Positions 10,755-25,819 of a stretch of DNA of 64,000 nucleotides are shown here, piece after piece (within the stretch, counting starts at the first letter, position 1; every line of letters begins with the position of its first letter). The notes under the pieces were generated by a model. That model was not told the origin of the DNA. It searched no databases and saw nothing but the letters and a program-made list of their open reading frames with translations. This DNA is from Amaurobius ferox (lineage: Eukaryota > Arthropoda > Arachnida > Araneae > Amaurobiidae), in NCBI GenBank assembly GCA_951213105.1, contig OX578150.1, positions 22,440,522 through 22,504,521 of the forward strand, read 5' to 3'. Both the position numbers and the translations under genes were made by a program.

Positions 10755-11484
10755 CAGGGGTGGCCAACCCAAATGACCTTGCGGGCCACTTCGGAAAAAC
10801 ATTATAATCCCGCGGGCCGCATATATATATATATATATAAAAATAAATTATTAAATCCAAAGTTAGAATGTATGTAGTAACTCATAATACACTATTCCAA
10901 AATTTTCTACAAATACAAAGAAATTAAGACAAAAAGAGGAAATAATAAAGCATAATGCAAGTCATAAGGACAAAGACAATCAACAAATTTCAAAAATGAG
11001 GAATGCAAATAAGAAAACAAAAAAATCAAGCAAAAAAGCTTGCACATGGAGGAGATTTAGGCTTACGAGATTAGGCTTACGAAAAGTTCATTTCGAAAAA
11101 ATTCTCATCGGGTCCATATATCTTTTCGAAATGAACACAAAAATGCTTGTTTCTGAAACACAAGATAGATTTTATCTATAAACTTGTGTTATATGGACGA
11201 CAAGCATAAAGATTGGAACAATAAAGGAAACATAAATACCTCAAAACGCACCTCTTCAGCGCAACCATGACGAGCAAAATATGACTGGATCAACGTTGCC
11301 ATATGCCAAAATGAAAAGATGTGATTTGCTGTTGCCAAAGAGAGTAATAAAAACAGTACTGCGCAAAGGCAATAAAATGAGTTATTCAACTGTTAAAGCT
11401 TCGAGATAAAAAGATGAAAATATAATTGCAGGAGAATGAAGAAGTACGGCTAAAATAAGATAATAAGGGGAGAATATGAGAATT

Positions 11485-14012
<2,528 letters not shown>

Positions 14013-14182
14013 ATAAAAATATATATCTTTATATTAGATTTGGACACATTACAAACATTTATTGGAATTAAAATTTAAAACAGAATGAATTATTATTATT
14101 ATTTTCGTTATTTTTCATGTATACAAATATAGATAATATAATAATAATAATGCAATGATCGAATAATGTTTAATTTATTTAA
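14013..14182. other. hAT 3' non-coding sequence
   Basis: AT-rich sequence between the SINE and the transposase stop codon. Confidence 0.5.
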
Positions 14183-15994
14183 TTAGTGAGATATTTGTTT
14201 CTCAACTCTTTCACTTAGTTTTTGCAAGTCGATCTCAATGCGTGTATTTGCACATCGTAATTGATGTTGCAGGTTTTCGTCCGTTAAGTTTGAGCGCGAT
14301 TTATGTTTGATAAATTTCATTTTCGAAAAAAAAGCGATTCACAGGTGTAAGTTGATCCAAAAGCGCTCACAACTTTTTGTACTAGATCTCTCAAATTGGA
14401 AAAATTTTCTTTTGTGGCATAAGTGTTATAAAAATTTATTTTTGATTCTGATGTGTCAAAATTGTGTTTTAATTCATTATTGCACTGTAAGTCAATCAGT
14501 TCCATTTGGAGACATTCTGGGGCCTACATGAAAGGGAGATGAATATATTTCAAATAATTTTTTGTATTTGTCTAAATTAGTGAAACGACTCTCAAAAGTA
14601 GCTGCAAGTTTACTTATTTCTTTTGCGTTTTTGATGTAACTGATACATTTTGAATTTTTTAATTCTTTCATCAATGGAAAGTGTTGAACGTTATTATTTT
14701 TCAATTGAGATTCAAATAACAGTAATTTCTTCTGAAATGCTTTGATGTGATTAAATGCATCGATTATTAAATTATCTTTTCCTTGTAATGATGTATTTAA
14801 TTGATTGAGTTTTTCGATGATATCTACTAAAAAGCATAAATCCAATAACCATTCATCATTTCTTAATTCTGGTACTGGTATTTGCTTGTCATTCATAAAC
14901 GAGTTAATTTCTTGACGTAAATCATAAAATCGCTGTAAACATCTTCCACGAACCAACCATCTGACACGACTGAAGTATACAACGTCACCATATTCACAAT
15001 CTAATTCTTTTAGGAACTCCTTAAATTGTCGATGCGAAAGTGCATGTGATCGAATGTAATTCACTGTTTTTATGACTACTTGCATAACAGGATTCATCGA
15101 TAATACTTGGGCACATAGATTTTGTTGATGAATCACACAGTTGATTATAATTAAATCATCTTTTTTGCAGCAGTTATTAGTTTTGTTGTTGGATTCTATT
15201 TTATCGATCAGTAATTTTATAGCTCCTTTTTCTTTACTGATCATAGCAGGTGCCCCATCAGTTGATATTCCAGAAAGAATTTCCAAACACAAGTTGTTTT
15301 CGCATAAACAGTTTTCAACAGCATGGAAAATATCTTTCCCTGTTGTCGTACCTTTCAAACTTATCAAATTTAGCATTTCTTCAGTTACCTGAAATGATTC
15401 ATTTACTCCACGAACGAATACTACAAGTTGAGCTGTGTCAGAAATGTCTGTACTTTCGTCAAATGCTAAGGAAAAATATTTAAAATCTCGAATTCGATCG
15501 CGCAGTTTTGCGATAATTTCATTTGAAATGTCATTAATTCGACGACACACTGTTTGCCGAGATAGACTTAGGTTCGAAAATAGTTTACTTTTATCAGGCA
15601 AAATATCCTTTACAACAGCTTCCAAACATTCTTTCACAAATACGCCATCCGAAAATGTTTTCATTTTCTTTGCAATCAAAAATGAAACAGAATAGCTTGC
15701 CTTAATAATACTGGATGGTTGCTGTAATGCTGAACCAAACATTTTTTGTTGAGTCTTTAATTGCGATTTAAATTCCCTGAGCTTCGATTGTTTCACTTCT
15801 TTATCGAATTTCAAATAATCATTATGTTTTGTTTAGTAGTGTCTTTTAATACTGTATTCCATAAATACAGCGATGGTGTCTCGGCAAATTAAACACATTA
15901 ATTTGGTGTTTTGAATGACAAAAAAGTACTTTTCTTCCCATTCCTCGTTATATCTTCTATTTTCATCTACCATTCTTCTTTTCTTTGCACTCAT
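14183..15994 (-). pseudogene. hAT transposase (ZBED5/FAM200/GTF2IRD2-like), broken
   Basis: Minus strand, starting at the ATG at 15992-15994: MSAKKRRMVDE, then a BED-like finger CLIC...IKRHY-stop-TKH, with a TAA in the finger where a sense codon is expected. A 440-codon open segment (15814-14492) holds FDEST (residues 118-122, first catalytic Asp) and ISTDGAPAM (second Asp, 183-191), then a helical insertion domain. Near 14510 a frameshift moves to LQMELIDLQCNNELK, continuing to VSAFGSTYTCE (catalytic Glu, dimerisation domain). An eight-T run near 14330 shifts the frame again before the C-terminus KHKSRSNLTDENLQ...ISH-stop. One nonsense codon and two shifts make it inactive, yet every domain is present, so death is recent. 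Plus-strand frames over it are shadows. Confidence 0.9.
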
Positions 15995-16677
15995 ACTAAA
16001 AACAAGAAGGAAATAAAAATATGCTTTTAAATAAAAGAATGTTCACAAAAATTCGTCCAATAATTTTTTACAAAAATGCCGGCCATCGGAAAAATTTCGC
16101 CATTTCATAATACGAGTGGGTTAGAACCAAAAGTGAGAAAGAAATACATATTTTTTAATTTCTAAATCAACTTAATTTTTATTTTAAGGGAATTTATATT
16201 ACCTGGCTGTTTTTGTTGAAAATATATTAAAATAATTATCCTGCAGTCACAACACACAAAACGAAACCGGAAAACTAATTTTCAATTGACACTGAGAGAG
16301 CGTTCTATTGTCAACAATCAACAGCGAGCGAAGACGCAGCGAGTGGCCAGCCCACTGCTCTACTGCGCATATCTAAATATGCCTAGCTCTAGCAATATGC
16401 AGCGCGATAAAGTTACAGGAATCAAGCGTGATGCTGCGGGGGGTCGCTGCAATGCAATACTGCCCACTTCTACGTATGTATAAAAACAGAAGCAATGTGA
16501 TAAAATAGAAACAGTTATGGGATTTATTTGTTACAAAACACTACACTAAAAACAAAAATATTGCACAAAATAATCGTATTTTGTAAAGTTGTAATGAATC
16601 TCGCGGGCCGCAAAATTATTCAAGGCGGGCCGCATGCGGCCCACGGGCCGCGGGTTGGCCACCCCTGCTCTAGAACA
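15995..16677. other. hAT 5' region (promoter side)
   Basis: Non-coding DNA between the transposase start and the right terminal repeat; should hold the element's promoter. A GC-richer patch at 16290-16450 shows no frame with support. Confidence 0.4.
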
Positions 16678-16685
16678 TAGTGTAA
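16678..16685. repeat. hAT target site duplication, right
   Basis: CTCTAGAA, identical to 10747-10754. Confidence 0.9.
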
Positions 16686-16704
16686 CCTCTAGAACAGTGT
16701 TCTT

Positions 16705-17063
16705 CAACCTTTGTCAACCTTTGTCAAAACGGAACCCTTTTTTTGAGATTTTTTTTTTATGGAACCCTTCGTTCAGTAGCACACCCAGATTTGATTTTAG
16801 GGGGGATGTGTCATATTACGTATTACATGGTGCGTATCTGCCTTTGTTATAAAAACTTTATATAAGATATAAATTTGCATTAATTCAAACAAGAAGATAA
16901 ATATTTCATATAAAGTATTTGTATTATACATATATATGTCATATGAAATTGAAAACAAAGAAAAACAAAACAAAAACAACGAATTGTAGTATCGACTCGC
17001 GGAACCCCTAAAGCGTTTGAGTGGAACCTTAGGGTTCCGCGGAACACAGGTTGAAGAACACTG
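16705..17063. mobile_element. hAT-type MITE in the same target word
   Basis: Ends CAGTGTTCTTCAACCTTTGT and inverse of CAGTGTTCTTCAACCTGTGT, with inner GGAACC-rich inverted patches. Flanked by CTCTAGAA at 16697-16704 and at 17064-17071. No transposase. A diverged relative may lie at about 19060-19130 (GGAACCCC... CCATGGAACACAC). Confidence 0.85.
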
Positions 17064-17071
17064 CTCTAGAA

Positions 17072-18054
17072 CATTAAAATAAAAAAGTAGATATTAAAAA
17101 CCCCTCGTTTTCTATTTTACAGAGTACTAGAGTCAAAACAGCACGTAATACTTCTTTTAATGTATATAAATCTGATATGTCCCGTATATAAAATTTCCTA
17201 CATATAAATAAATTTTCTAAATATAACATGTCCTGCATATTACCAAATTTTCTAAATATAACATTTCCTACATACTGAGAAAACGTGCAATATCTTAAAA
17301 TAGTAAGTATTAGCTTCGCACTAAAAAATTAAACAATTAAATTATTTTGTTGCGCTCGGAAATGCGATTTAATATATTTTCCATATTAACGGGATTTAAT
17401 AAAATGTGCGCCACTTTCATGCTTCCGTCTGAAAGGATGTTTGATATTCATAAAAGTTATCAACAACTTTTATTAAGGGTGTAGGACAAATGACCCATAG
17501 ACATTTCGAACATGTGAAACGAGGGGGGGGGGGGGGATTGGCTAGTAAAGAATATTTCTTTAACATTTGAATCAATTTTCTTATATATATTTTGTTATTT
17601 AAAAAAAAAAAAGGAAATGTTCGAAAAATGGAGAACCTTACCCCGGCCTGACCTTCTTTAAAAACCTTCGTACGTTGGTATGCCTTTAACGTTTATTGAT
17701 CGAAATAATCGTATAAATTTCATATGAAATTCACAATTTTCTCGAGTAATAAATATTCAACGAGATGAAAAATAACATTGAAAAAATAGTTAATTTATAT
17801 CCAGAGGCAAAATACGTAATCCATTAAATTTCAAGAGTAGTCTTTTTGACTGCCATCACAATATTTTCACTTTGCATATACTGTGTTTTGCAAGAAAAGC
17901 AAAGAGGCAGCCAAAAATATTCTACAAAACATAAGAGAACTGACTTCTATCGGCTTTTCAAACAAACACAATTTCCTTATCTCTTCGTGCCTTTTCTTTC
18001 TTTCCAAATAAGCACAATTTAACACACGGCAGCGTTCGTAGTTTAAAAGCATTT
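17072..18054. other. No gene seen
   Basis: Contains a short degenerate tandem around 17170-17280 (TTTTCTAAATATAACAT) and a poly-G run near 17521. The frame at 17867-18052 has no supporting feature. Confidence 0.4.
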
Positions 18055-18060
18055 ACTTAC
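18055..18060 (-). promoter_or_regulatory. Possible splice donor of a non-coding first exon
   Basis: On the minus strand GGT|GTAAGT. It lies about 130 bases downstream of an ATG with a 39-codon frame (18073-18192, MSGKCCLSKIW..., ending in TAG), which would act as an upstream ORF or be spurious. Together with the CRE pair and CCAAT box this resembles a first exon. Confidence 0.35.
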
Positions 18061-18214
18061 ACCAAATACCCTCTAACAATTCCAATCACGCATCCAGCTC
18101 CGACGCTTTTTCTTTTGCGAAAAGCAGCCCCACTTCCTCCAAAACAAGCTCTTTAAATGCCAGATCTTACTCAAGCAACATTTCCCACTCATATTTACTC
18201 GCTGTCGTCTACTG

Positions 18215-18266
18215 TGACGTCGGATGACGTCAGGAAACGCAACGGCAGGCGACGGTTTCTGATTGG
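18215..18266. promoter_or_regulatory. Promoter-like patch: two CRE words and a CCAAT box
   Basis: TGACGTCG at 18215-18222 and TGACGTCA at 18225-18232, with CCAATC (minus strand) at 18261-18266, inside a locally GC-richer stretch. CRE is the CREB/ATF binding word. Arrangement and the downstream donor suggest transcription toward lower coordinates. TGACGTCA is also present near the THAP exons at 33.88 kb, which look like another promoter. Confidence 0.4.
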
Positions 18267-18292
18267 CGGAGGAATAGTTGGATTAATTCGTT

Positions 18293-19792
18293 GACAATGC
18301 AGAACACCAAAGGTTCTGTTCTTTTTATTATTTTGTTATTTTTATGAGATACCGGATTTTTTTTTTATGTTTGCATTTGTTGTTCTGAATGCATGTCAAG
18401 TTTAAGGATCTTACTTGTTTGTTGCTATGCGGTGAAAAGTTTATACAGATTAGACTATGCGCGTTTGAAATTATTTAATAAAATCGCAGGATCCGTGAAA
18501 ACCGGATTTCTGTTAGAAATTACTGTACCTCATGGTAATGGATAAATATCTCGAGAGTACATGAAATATATGGAGTGCGAGACTCCATTCGATTTTCTTA
18601 TATGTTTTCTCTTATTGTTTAAGTCCACTATAAATCAGCATTAGAATGAAAGAATAAAATGAATGATTTTTTATTCTTTCATAGTTAATAAAGTATATCG
18701 TTATAAAAAGTTATAGTTAATCATAGTTAATAGTTATAAAAAGTTGTTTTTTAATATATTTCTTTTTAAATCTTTAAAGTTAATCTTTTTTAAACTGGCA
18801 ACAGGTGATAGATACGCTGCTAAATTTTATGAAATTGTCTGATTTGCGTTAATGTACGTGTTTGAATACTCTTTCTAATCCTAACGTAGTTTAAACTATA
18901 ATTTTTCTCCAATGTTTATAAGAATTTTTTTTTTATCGTGGAGCTGCTTTTTTGAAATTCAACTTGATGACGCCTAGCGGAATCCCAAAATGAAGAGAAG
19001 TCCATTGTGGTTAAAATTATGCATTCAAATTTTATGCTTTCTTTAGATTTTTTAGAAAATTTACAAAAAGCAACCCCTGGGAAACTGCTGAGGAACCCCA
19101 AGGATTCCATGGAACACACTTTCAAAAACGCTGGCTTATATTATTTTCATTGTTTTGGAAATTACACCTTTCTTCAAGTTCTTTAAAAACCTTTTATGCG
19201 TATTTTATACAATTCGAGTTTTAATCGTGTGAATTACATACGCTTAATTACTTAAATATTCCTAAATAATAAAGTTTATAGAAAAGTTAAAGTTAAGTTT
19301 GTTGAAAAGTTAAAGTTAAGTTAATTGAAAATATATTCTAAAAATTATATTTACAAATTAATAGTTAGAATTACTTGACATTGATGATCTATTACAATAT
19401 TTCATATATGTAATGAAAACATTAATTTTCAAAATTATTTTAAGATTCTTGAGAGTAACTATTTTCTGTCGACAAATACCATTAAAATATTTTGTACTTT
19501 TCCCACCAATATTTGAAATAGGAGTTTTATTCATCTTTTTTATACCTCTACATTGCATATTTTTACTTTCTCATATTATTGATTTACTAGTATAGTTGAG
19601 ATTTTATTTCTACAAAATTGACAGTTTAAATACATATTTTAAGCCTTTTACCATAGGAATACATGTAATGCAGGGGCGCTTATCTTATCGCAGGGCCACC
19701 TGAATTATTGTCTCAAATGATATTGGTATTTTCTCAGTATGCAGCTTTAACTCCTTTTATCTTCATGGTTTGTGCGTTACTGAGTATTTTTC
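18293..19792. other. No gene seen
   Basis: AT-rich DNA. A GTTAAAGTTAAG repeat lies near 19280-19320. No convincing frame. Confidence 0.4.
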
Positions 19793-19808
19793 GCTGGCAT
19801 TGCTCTGT

Positions 19809-19880
19809 CGTCTGCATAGAGTGCAGACGACGCTGTCTGCATAGAAATGCAGACGACACTGTCTGCATAGAGTGCAGACG
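19809..19880. repeat. Three tandem hairpins
   Basis: GTCTGCATAGAGTGCAGAC occurs at about 19810 and 19861, with GTCTGCATAGAAATGCAGAC between them. Each is a 7-bp perfect stem (GTCTGCA/TGCAGAC) with a 5-6 base loop, at 25-27 bp spacing. Confidence 0.85.
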
Positions 19881-20171
19881 ACGAAACTTTCTGTGTTCCG
19901 GGGATGTCACTTAAGTATATACGTATTAATAAAGTGTGGGGCAAGTATCGATCTTCCTGGTGCACTATTTTTTGAGTTTGGGTGTCGAAAGTTTATATTT
20001 AACTCCAAAGTGAAAGTGTCTGTCATATAGATACGAGATTAAAAGTTTGAATATTGCATAAGGGACTCAAAGTGTAATTAGTTTTGTAAATTAAACCACA
20101 ATACCTTGTTTTAACAAAAGCTTTTTGTATATCAAGAAAAAATTTGCGGCTGTGGTTGTTTTTTCTTGGCG

Positions 20172-20620
20172 TCAGGAAGATATGTACTCAACCATTCTCA
20201 GTAAGTGTTGGGTGGTAGAGTGCTTTGGCCAAAATAAGAATTGCTGAAAAATAACAATATATTTTCCCATTAGGCATTTATTTAATCGATTAATGATAAT
20301 TCCTTCTAATTTTTTTCCAAGTGTGGGTAACAAGCCGATTGGTGTGCAATTGACTGGTATAGTGGCATCATCACCTGCCTTGTGGACAGGAATTATAATA
20401 ATATATTTTTTTTATTCTTCGGGGGAGTAATTTAAGTTTAGTATCTGCCTTAATAGGAAGAGTATTATATTTAGGGATACATTTTTAACAGCAACATTTC
20501 TATTATTGTTATGACCTGGGCTTTTATGTCTTTCAAAGTTTTTAATGTAATTCAATACCTCTTTAGGGGTGGTTGAGGTAATTTCGGTAGTAGTTGGAAA
20601 ATTTCTAAAAGTTTGAAGTT
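20172..20620 (-). pseudogene. Jockey-like LINE reverse transcriptase fragment
   Basis: On the minus strand a clean frame from about 20405 to a stop at 20172 reads IIIPVHKAGDD, then LLPTLGKKLEGIIINRLN and FLFWPKHSTTQHLLRMVEYI. This corresponds to the P-x-x-K-x-G, (R)PISLLPTLGK and QFGFR-x-x-HST motifs of jockey-type non-LTR reverse transcriptases. Upstream (to about 20620) further pieces such as YIKNF-RHKSPG survive across frameshifts. The palm motifs A to C that should follow are missing. It is a dead internal fragment. Confidence 0.7.
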
Positions 20621-20872
20621 TGATTAACTATTTTAAGGGTATACTGAGCCAATACCTCATGGTTTGGTCCACACTGAGTTTACTAGTGTTTTTCGAGTTC
20701 CCCGGCTTTGCTAGTTCTATAGCCAGGTCTGAGTTATCCATAAATGGAGGTAGATTTGCTTACAATTTTTAAAGTATTTTTTCTTTAATGTATTTTTGAT
20801 ACATTCTTTGTACTTATCCTGCTTTTCGGCGACACTTATTTGCCTCAGTTCGTGAGTCTGTTAAGCTTTTTT

Positions 20873-21711
20873 ACTTTTCTTATATACATTGTAAAATGTA
20901 TAAGGAAAGTATTGTGTCGGGATCGAAAATTCGGATTCGAGTTTTGGACGAGAGAGCATGTTTCAAGCATCCCTGATGACGAATCGAACATTTTTGAGGT
21001 GATGTCTGTGTGTGTGTGTGTGACTGCGGAGACGATATTTTACGAACGAATGGAGCGATTCGAATGAAATTTGGTACAAAAATTACAATCCGAGAATACT
21101 GGAAGCCTATTGTTTGTAACACAATCGAATGTTCAGAACTCCTCTAAATTTTCGAGTGAACTTTTGAAAAAATCATCAAAATATCAAAACCTTTAATAAT
21201 ATTACACAAATAGATATCTACTGTGTAATGTTTTCTTAGAAAACGATTTATATAAACTTTAGAACGCTAGTATGAACCGTTCTCGAGATATTGCGCATTT
21301 TTCAAATAAGTTTATCAAAAAATCCCATAAATTAAAAAAAATGTTAACTGTTGAAAAACACGTTCACTTTTCATATGTAATATTATACGATAAATTTGGT
21401 GACATCATTCTCGTGGATCTAGCTTGCTCCATTCATGAGAAAAGATAATTTGAGTAATACTTTGTATTTGAACGCCAATAGTCACAATCTGCTATAAGAA
21501 TAACTTATTTCTCCGTCCATAACGCTTGGCGAGATTTTGGCGACGAATTTGGCAGAATATCGTCAATCTGGCGCTTTTTTAAATGTTGCCAAATTAACTA
21601 AAATCTCGCCAAATGGATAAAATTGACACTAAATCAAAGAAAATGAAGACTGACGAAAATTCAATGTCTTGGAAATAATATAAGTATCTACTATAAGAAT
21701 GACCAATTTTT
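20873..21711 (+). mobile_element. Family A element, copy 1 (lacks 3' end)
   Basis: Starts with the 5' hairpin (ACTTTTCTTATATACATT... ATGTATAAGGAAAGT), then TATTGTGTCGGGATCGAAAA, a TG microsatellite, the GAACGAATGGAGCGATTCGA block and the TTGGCGAGATTTT stem. The 3' terminus is missing and a second copy follows head to tail. Confidence 0.7.
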
Positions 21712-22889
21712 ACTTTCCTTATATACATAATGTATAAGGAAAGTATTGTGACGGGGTCGAAAATTCGAATTCGAGTTTTCGACGGGAGAGCGCGTTTCAA
21801 GCATCCCTGATCACGAATCAAACATTTTTGAAGTGATGTCTGTATGTGTGCGTGTGTGTGTGTGTGAAAGTATATGTGTGTGTGTGTGTGTGTGTGAAAG
21901 TATGTGTGTGTGTGTGTGTGAAAGTATGTGTGTGTGTGTGTGTGAAAGTATGTGTGTGTGTGTGTGGGTGTGTGTGTGTGTCAGTGAGTCTGTGGTGACG
22001 ATAACTGACGAACAAATGGACCGATTCGTGTGTGTGTGTATGTGTGTGTCACTGAGTCTGTGGTGACGATAACTGACGAACAAATGGACTGATTCGAAAG
22101 AAATTTGGTACAAAAATCACAATTCATAAACACTGGAAGCCTATTTTTTTTAATCGTAATCGAATGTTCAGAATCCCCCTAAATTTTCGAGTGAAATTTA
22201 GAAAAAATCGTCAAAAAATCAAAACCGCTAATAAAGTTACACAAATAGACATTTCTTATATAATTTTTCATTAGAAAACGAATAACATAAATTTTAGAAC
22301 GCTAACATGAACCGTTCTCGAGATATTGCACATTTTTGAAAAAAAGTATCAAAAAGTCATATAAAATAAAAAAATTATATCTCCTATTGAGAAACATGTT
22401 CAATTTTGATATGTAATACTATGCGATAAAGTTGGTAACATCATTCTCGTGGATCTAGCTCGTTCCATTTATGAGAAAAGATACTTAGAGTAATACTTTT
22501 GTATTTGAACACCAATAGTCATTTATCTGCTATAAGAATAACTTATTTCTCCGTCAGTAAAGCTTGGCGAGATTTTGGCGACGAATTTGGCGGAATGTCG
22601 CCAACTTGGCGACTTTTTGAAATGTTGTCAAATTAACGAAAATCTCGCCAAATGGATTAAAATGACGCTAAATCAATGAAAATGACGACTAATTGTCGAA
22701 AATTCAATATCTTGGAAAGAGCATAAGTATCTACTATAAGAATAACCTATTTTTTTTTACTGCAAAAGTAGTAAATTCATTGCATTATATAAGGAAAGTC
22801 ATGTGTTGCCCACATCAGATTTTCTTTTACTGTAAAAGTAGTAAATTCATTGCATTATATAAGGAAAGTCATGTGCTGCCAACATCAGA
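21712..22889 (+). mobile_element. Family A element, copy 2
   Basis: Full structure: 5' hairpin, (TG)n with GAAAGTATG interruptions, a repeated ACTGACGAACAAATGGAC block, GGCGA-rich stem, and the terminus ATGTGTTGCCCACATCAGA. The last ~70 bp, including the terminus, are duplicated (ends at 22819 and 22889). (TG)n frames on either strand are not genes. Confidence 0.75.
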
Positions 22890-23489
22890 TTTTTTTTCAG
22901 GTCCGGGTTGCTGTTATTTTGCCATATCTTTCTCATTCTGTTTCTTTTTTTGATTAACTATCGGATACGGAAGAAAAAATGGAGTATATGACAGACTCAC
23001 GATGTGTTGTTGACGAAGCTAGTGTTCTTTGTGTGTGTGAATTTCTGTTGCAAGTGCGTTTGTGGTAGCGTCAATATCTGCCGTGCTCACAATGCCAGAT
23101 ATAACTAGGTGAGGTGTAACCAGAAATCTCTTGAATGGAGTCCAGTTGATTCACGCAGGTCCTAAAGTTTCTAGGAGTAATGCCGTTAAATGAAAAGCTA
23201 CCAATTCCAGCAAATGATCCGAGTCGAATTCATATAGAGTATCAATGGTGCGAACCGACTTTATGTACTTAGTTAAAACAAAATCAATAAAAGTACCAGA
23301 ACTTCTTCTTGCTGCGAAATCTATGAAGCACGGTGGAGTAAGAATGTTCGTGTTTTGATGAAAATTAAGTGTACATTTGCCACCATTAGCAGACTCCTTG
23401 AAAAAAATCTAGTATCGGTTTATTTCAACAAAAATAATGCATGACATCCATTTTTTAAAATTTAATTTTAAAAACTATAAAAATATCAT
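22890..23489. other. No gene seen
   Basis: Unremarkable sequence between repeats. Confidence 0.4.
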
Positions 23490-23750
23490 CCAACATAATT
23501 TCGAGTGTGGATAATTTACACACGTTACTATCGTTAGCCGAATGGCAACAATAATATTATTATTATCAAACAACATAAGTTCGAGTGTGAGTAATTTACG
23601 CGCGATATAATTTTTTCCGGATGGCAACAGCATGTTATCAAGAAACATAAATTCGCGTGTGAGTAATTTACGTACGTTAGTGTACTGCTTGCGGAATGGT
23701 AGCAATATAATTTCAAGTATGAGTAATTTATACACGTTATTAACTTCATT
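23490..23750. repeat. Degenerate ~65-bp tandem repeat, four copies
   Basis: Units share TCGAGTGTGAGTAATTTAC and a following GGATGGCAACA word with many substitutions. Short frames on the minus strand follow the repeat and are not genes. Confidence 0.6.
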
Positions 23751-23756
23751 TTCTAA

Positions 23757-24356
23757 GATGTTGAATTTTCAGCGATTTTGGCATCATTTTCATCAATAAT
23801 GCGTCATTTCTGCCAATTTGATAACTTTTTCAAACAAGCCGCAAAATTAGCTATATTTCGCCAAATTTATAACCAATATTAACCTACTTAAGAATGAGTG
23901 CTTAAATTTTGTGAAACATTTTGATAATATTTTTAACATTTTTCGAAAACGTGTTATACATCTCGAGAACGGTTCATGTTAATGTTCTAAAGTGGTGCCA
24001 TTCGTTTCTAATGATAAATTACGTATATGATAATTTATTTATGATTATTAAAACTTCAATCGGAAATTGGGGGGGGGGGGGGCCTTTCAAACACTTGGTT
24101 GCATTTAAAATCGATAAGGTTCCCATATTCACAGATTATAAGTTTTTTTTTCCTCGAATCACTATATTCGTTCGTGAAATATCGCTTCCACAGACTCACA
24201 GTAACATACACACATACAGATACCCACAGACAACACCACAAAAACGTTCGGATCGAATTCCAGGTTGCTTGAAATGTGCTCATCAGTCGAAAATTTGAAT
24301 TCGAATTTTTGACCCAATCACAATATTTTCCTTATACATCATACTATGTACGTAGT
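23757..24356 (-). mobile_element. Family A element, diverged inverted copy
   Basis: Inverse order of A landmarks: GTCA-rich GCGA region, CTCGAGAACGGTTCATGTTA, then a degraded CA tract, GTTCGGATCGAATTCCAGG and the terminal AAGGAAA hairpin region. More diverged than the other copies. Confidence 0.6.
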
Positions 24357-24627
24357 GAACGTAATAATTGTTTTCCCCCCTGATTTTCATAATTTGATTT
24401 ATTCATAAAATCCCAGTTTTAAACTTCGATTTTAGACGCTATAAAAAGTGCTTCAATATCAAAAGTTTAATAGACTTGCCTTAGAAACGGTTTACACTGC
24501 GACGTTCCTGTTGTTGCGGAAAAGCCAAATCTTCCATTTACTACAGCTAACTTTTTCATACGTGTAGTTGACCAATTGCAAACGAACATATTGTACTTTC
24601 ATAAAGAGAGTAAAAATAAGCAAGAAA

Positions 24628-25770
24628 AACTTTATTTCTCGTATTATAAACTTTATTTCTCGTATTATAAACTTTATTGCTTGTATTATAAACTTTATTT
24701 GTCGTATTATAAACTTTATTACTTGTATTATAAACTTTATTTTTTGTATTATGAACTTTATTTCTTGTGTTATAAACTTTATTTTTTGTATTATAAACTT
24801 TATTTCTTGTATTATAAACTTTATTTGTCCCATTATAAACTTTATTTCTTGTATTATAAACTTTATTTTTTGTATTATAAACTTTGTATTTATATTTTCT
24901 TGTATTATAAACTTTATTTTTTGTATTATAAACTTTATTTCTTGTGTTATAAACTTTATTACTTGTGTTATAAACTTTATATCTTGTGTTATAAACTTTA
25001 TTTCTTGTATTATAAACTTTATTTTTTGTATTACAAACTTTATTTCTTGTATTATAAACTTTATTTTTTGTATTATGAACTTTGTATTTATATTTTCTTG
25101 TATTATAAACTTTATTTTTTGTATTATAAACTTTATTTCTTGTGTTATAAACTTTATTTCTTGTATTATAAACTTTATTTTTTGTATTATAAACTTTATT
25201 TCTTGTGTTATAAGCTTTATTTCTTGTATTATAAACTTTATTTCTTGTATTATAAACTTTATTTGTCGTACTATAAATTTTATTTCTTGTGTTTTAAACT
25301 TTATTTCTTGTATTATAATTTTTATTTCTTGTATTATAAACTTTATTTGTCGTATTATAAACTTTATTTCTTGTATTATAAACTTTATTTTTTGTATTAT
25401 AAACTTTGTATTTATATTTTCTGGTATTATAAACTTTATTTTTTGTATTTTAAATTTTATTTCTTATGTTATAAACTTTATTTCTTGTATTATAAACTTT
25501 ATTTTTTGTATTATAAACTTTATTTCTTGTGTTATAAACTTTATTTTTTGTATTATAAACTTTATTTCTTGTGTTATAAACTTTATTTTTTGTGTTATAA
25601 ACTTTATTTCTTGTATTATAAACTTTATTTGTCGTATTATAAACTTTATTTCTTGTATTATAAACTTTATTTTTTGTATTATAAACTTTGTATTTATATT
25701 TTCTTGTATTATAAACTTTATTTCTTGTATTATAAACTTTATTATAAACGTTATTGTAAGCTATACTTCT
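24628..25770. repeat. 21-bp minisatellite, about 54 copies
   Basis: The unit is TTATAAACTTTATTTCTTGTA with a few variable positions (C/T and A/G), interrupted five times by TTTGTATTTATATTT. Since 21 is 7 codons, both strands show long frames (heptads such as YYKLYFL or NFISCII); these are by-products of the period. Confidence 0.95.
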
Positions 25771-25819
25771 TGTATTTTCGTAGTTTAAATATGATGTGGG
25801 TATCACAGGACTTTTGTTA

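Noticed and set aside
15141..15695. Three plus-strand frames
   Set aside because: Antisense shadows of the hAT transposase.
21811..22113. His/Thr- and Cys/Val-rich frames
   Set aside because: Translation of a (TG)n microsatellite inside a family A element.
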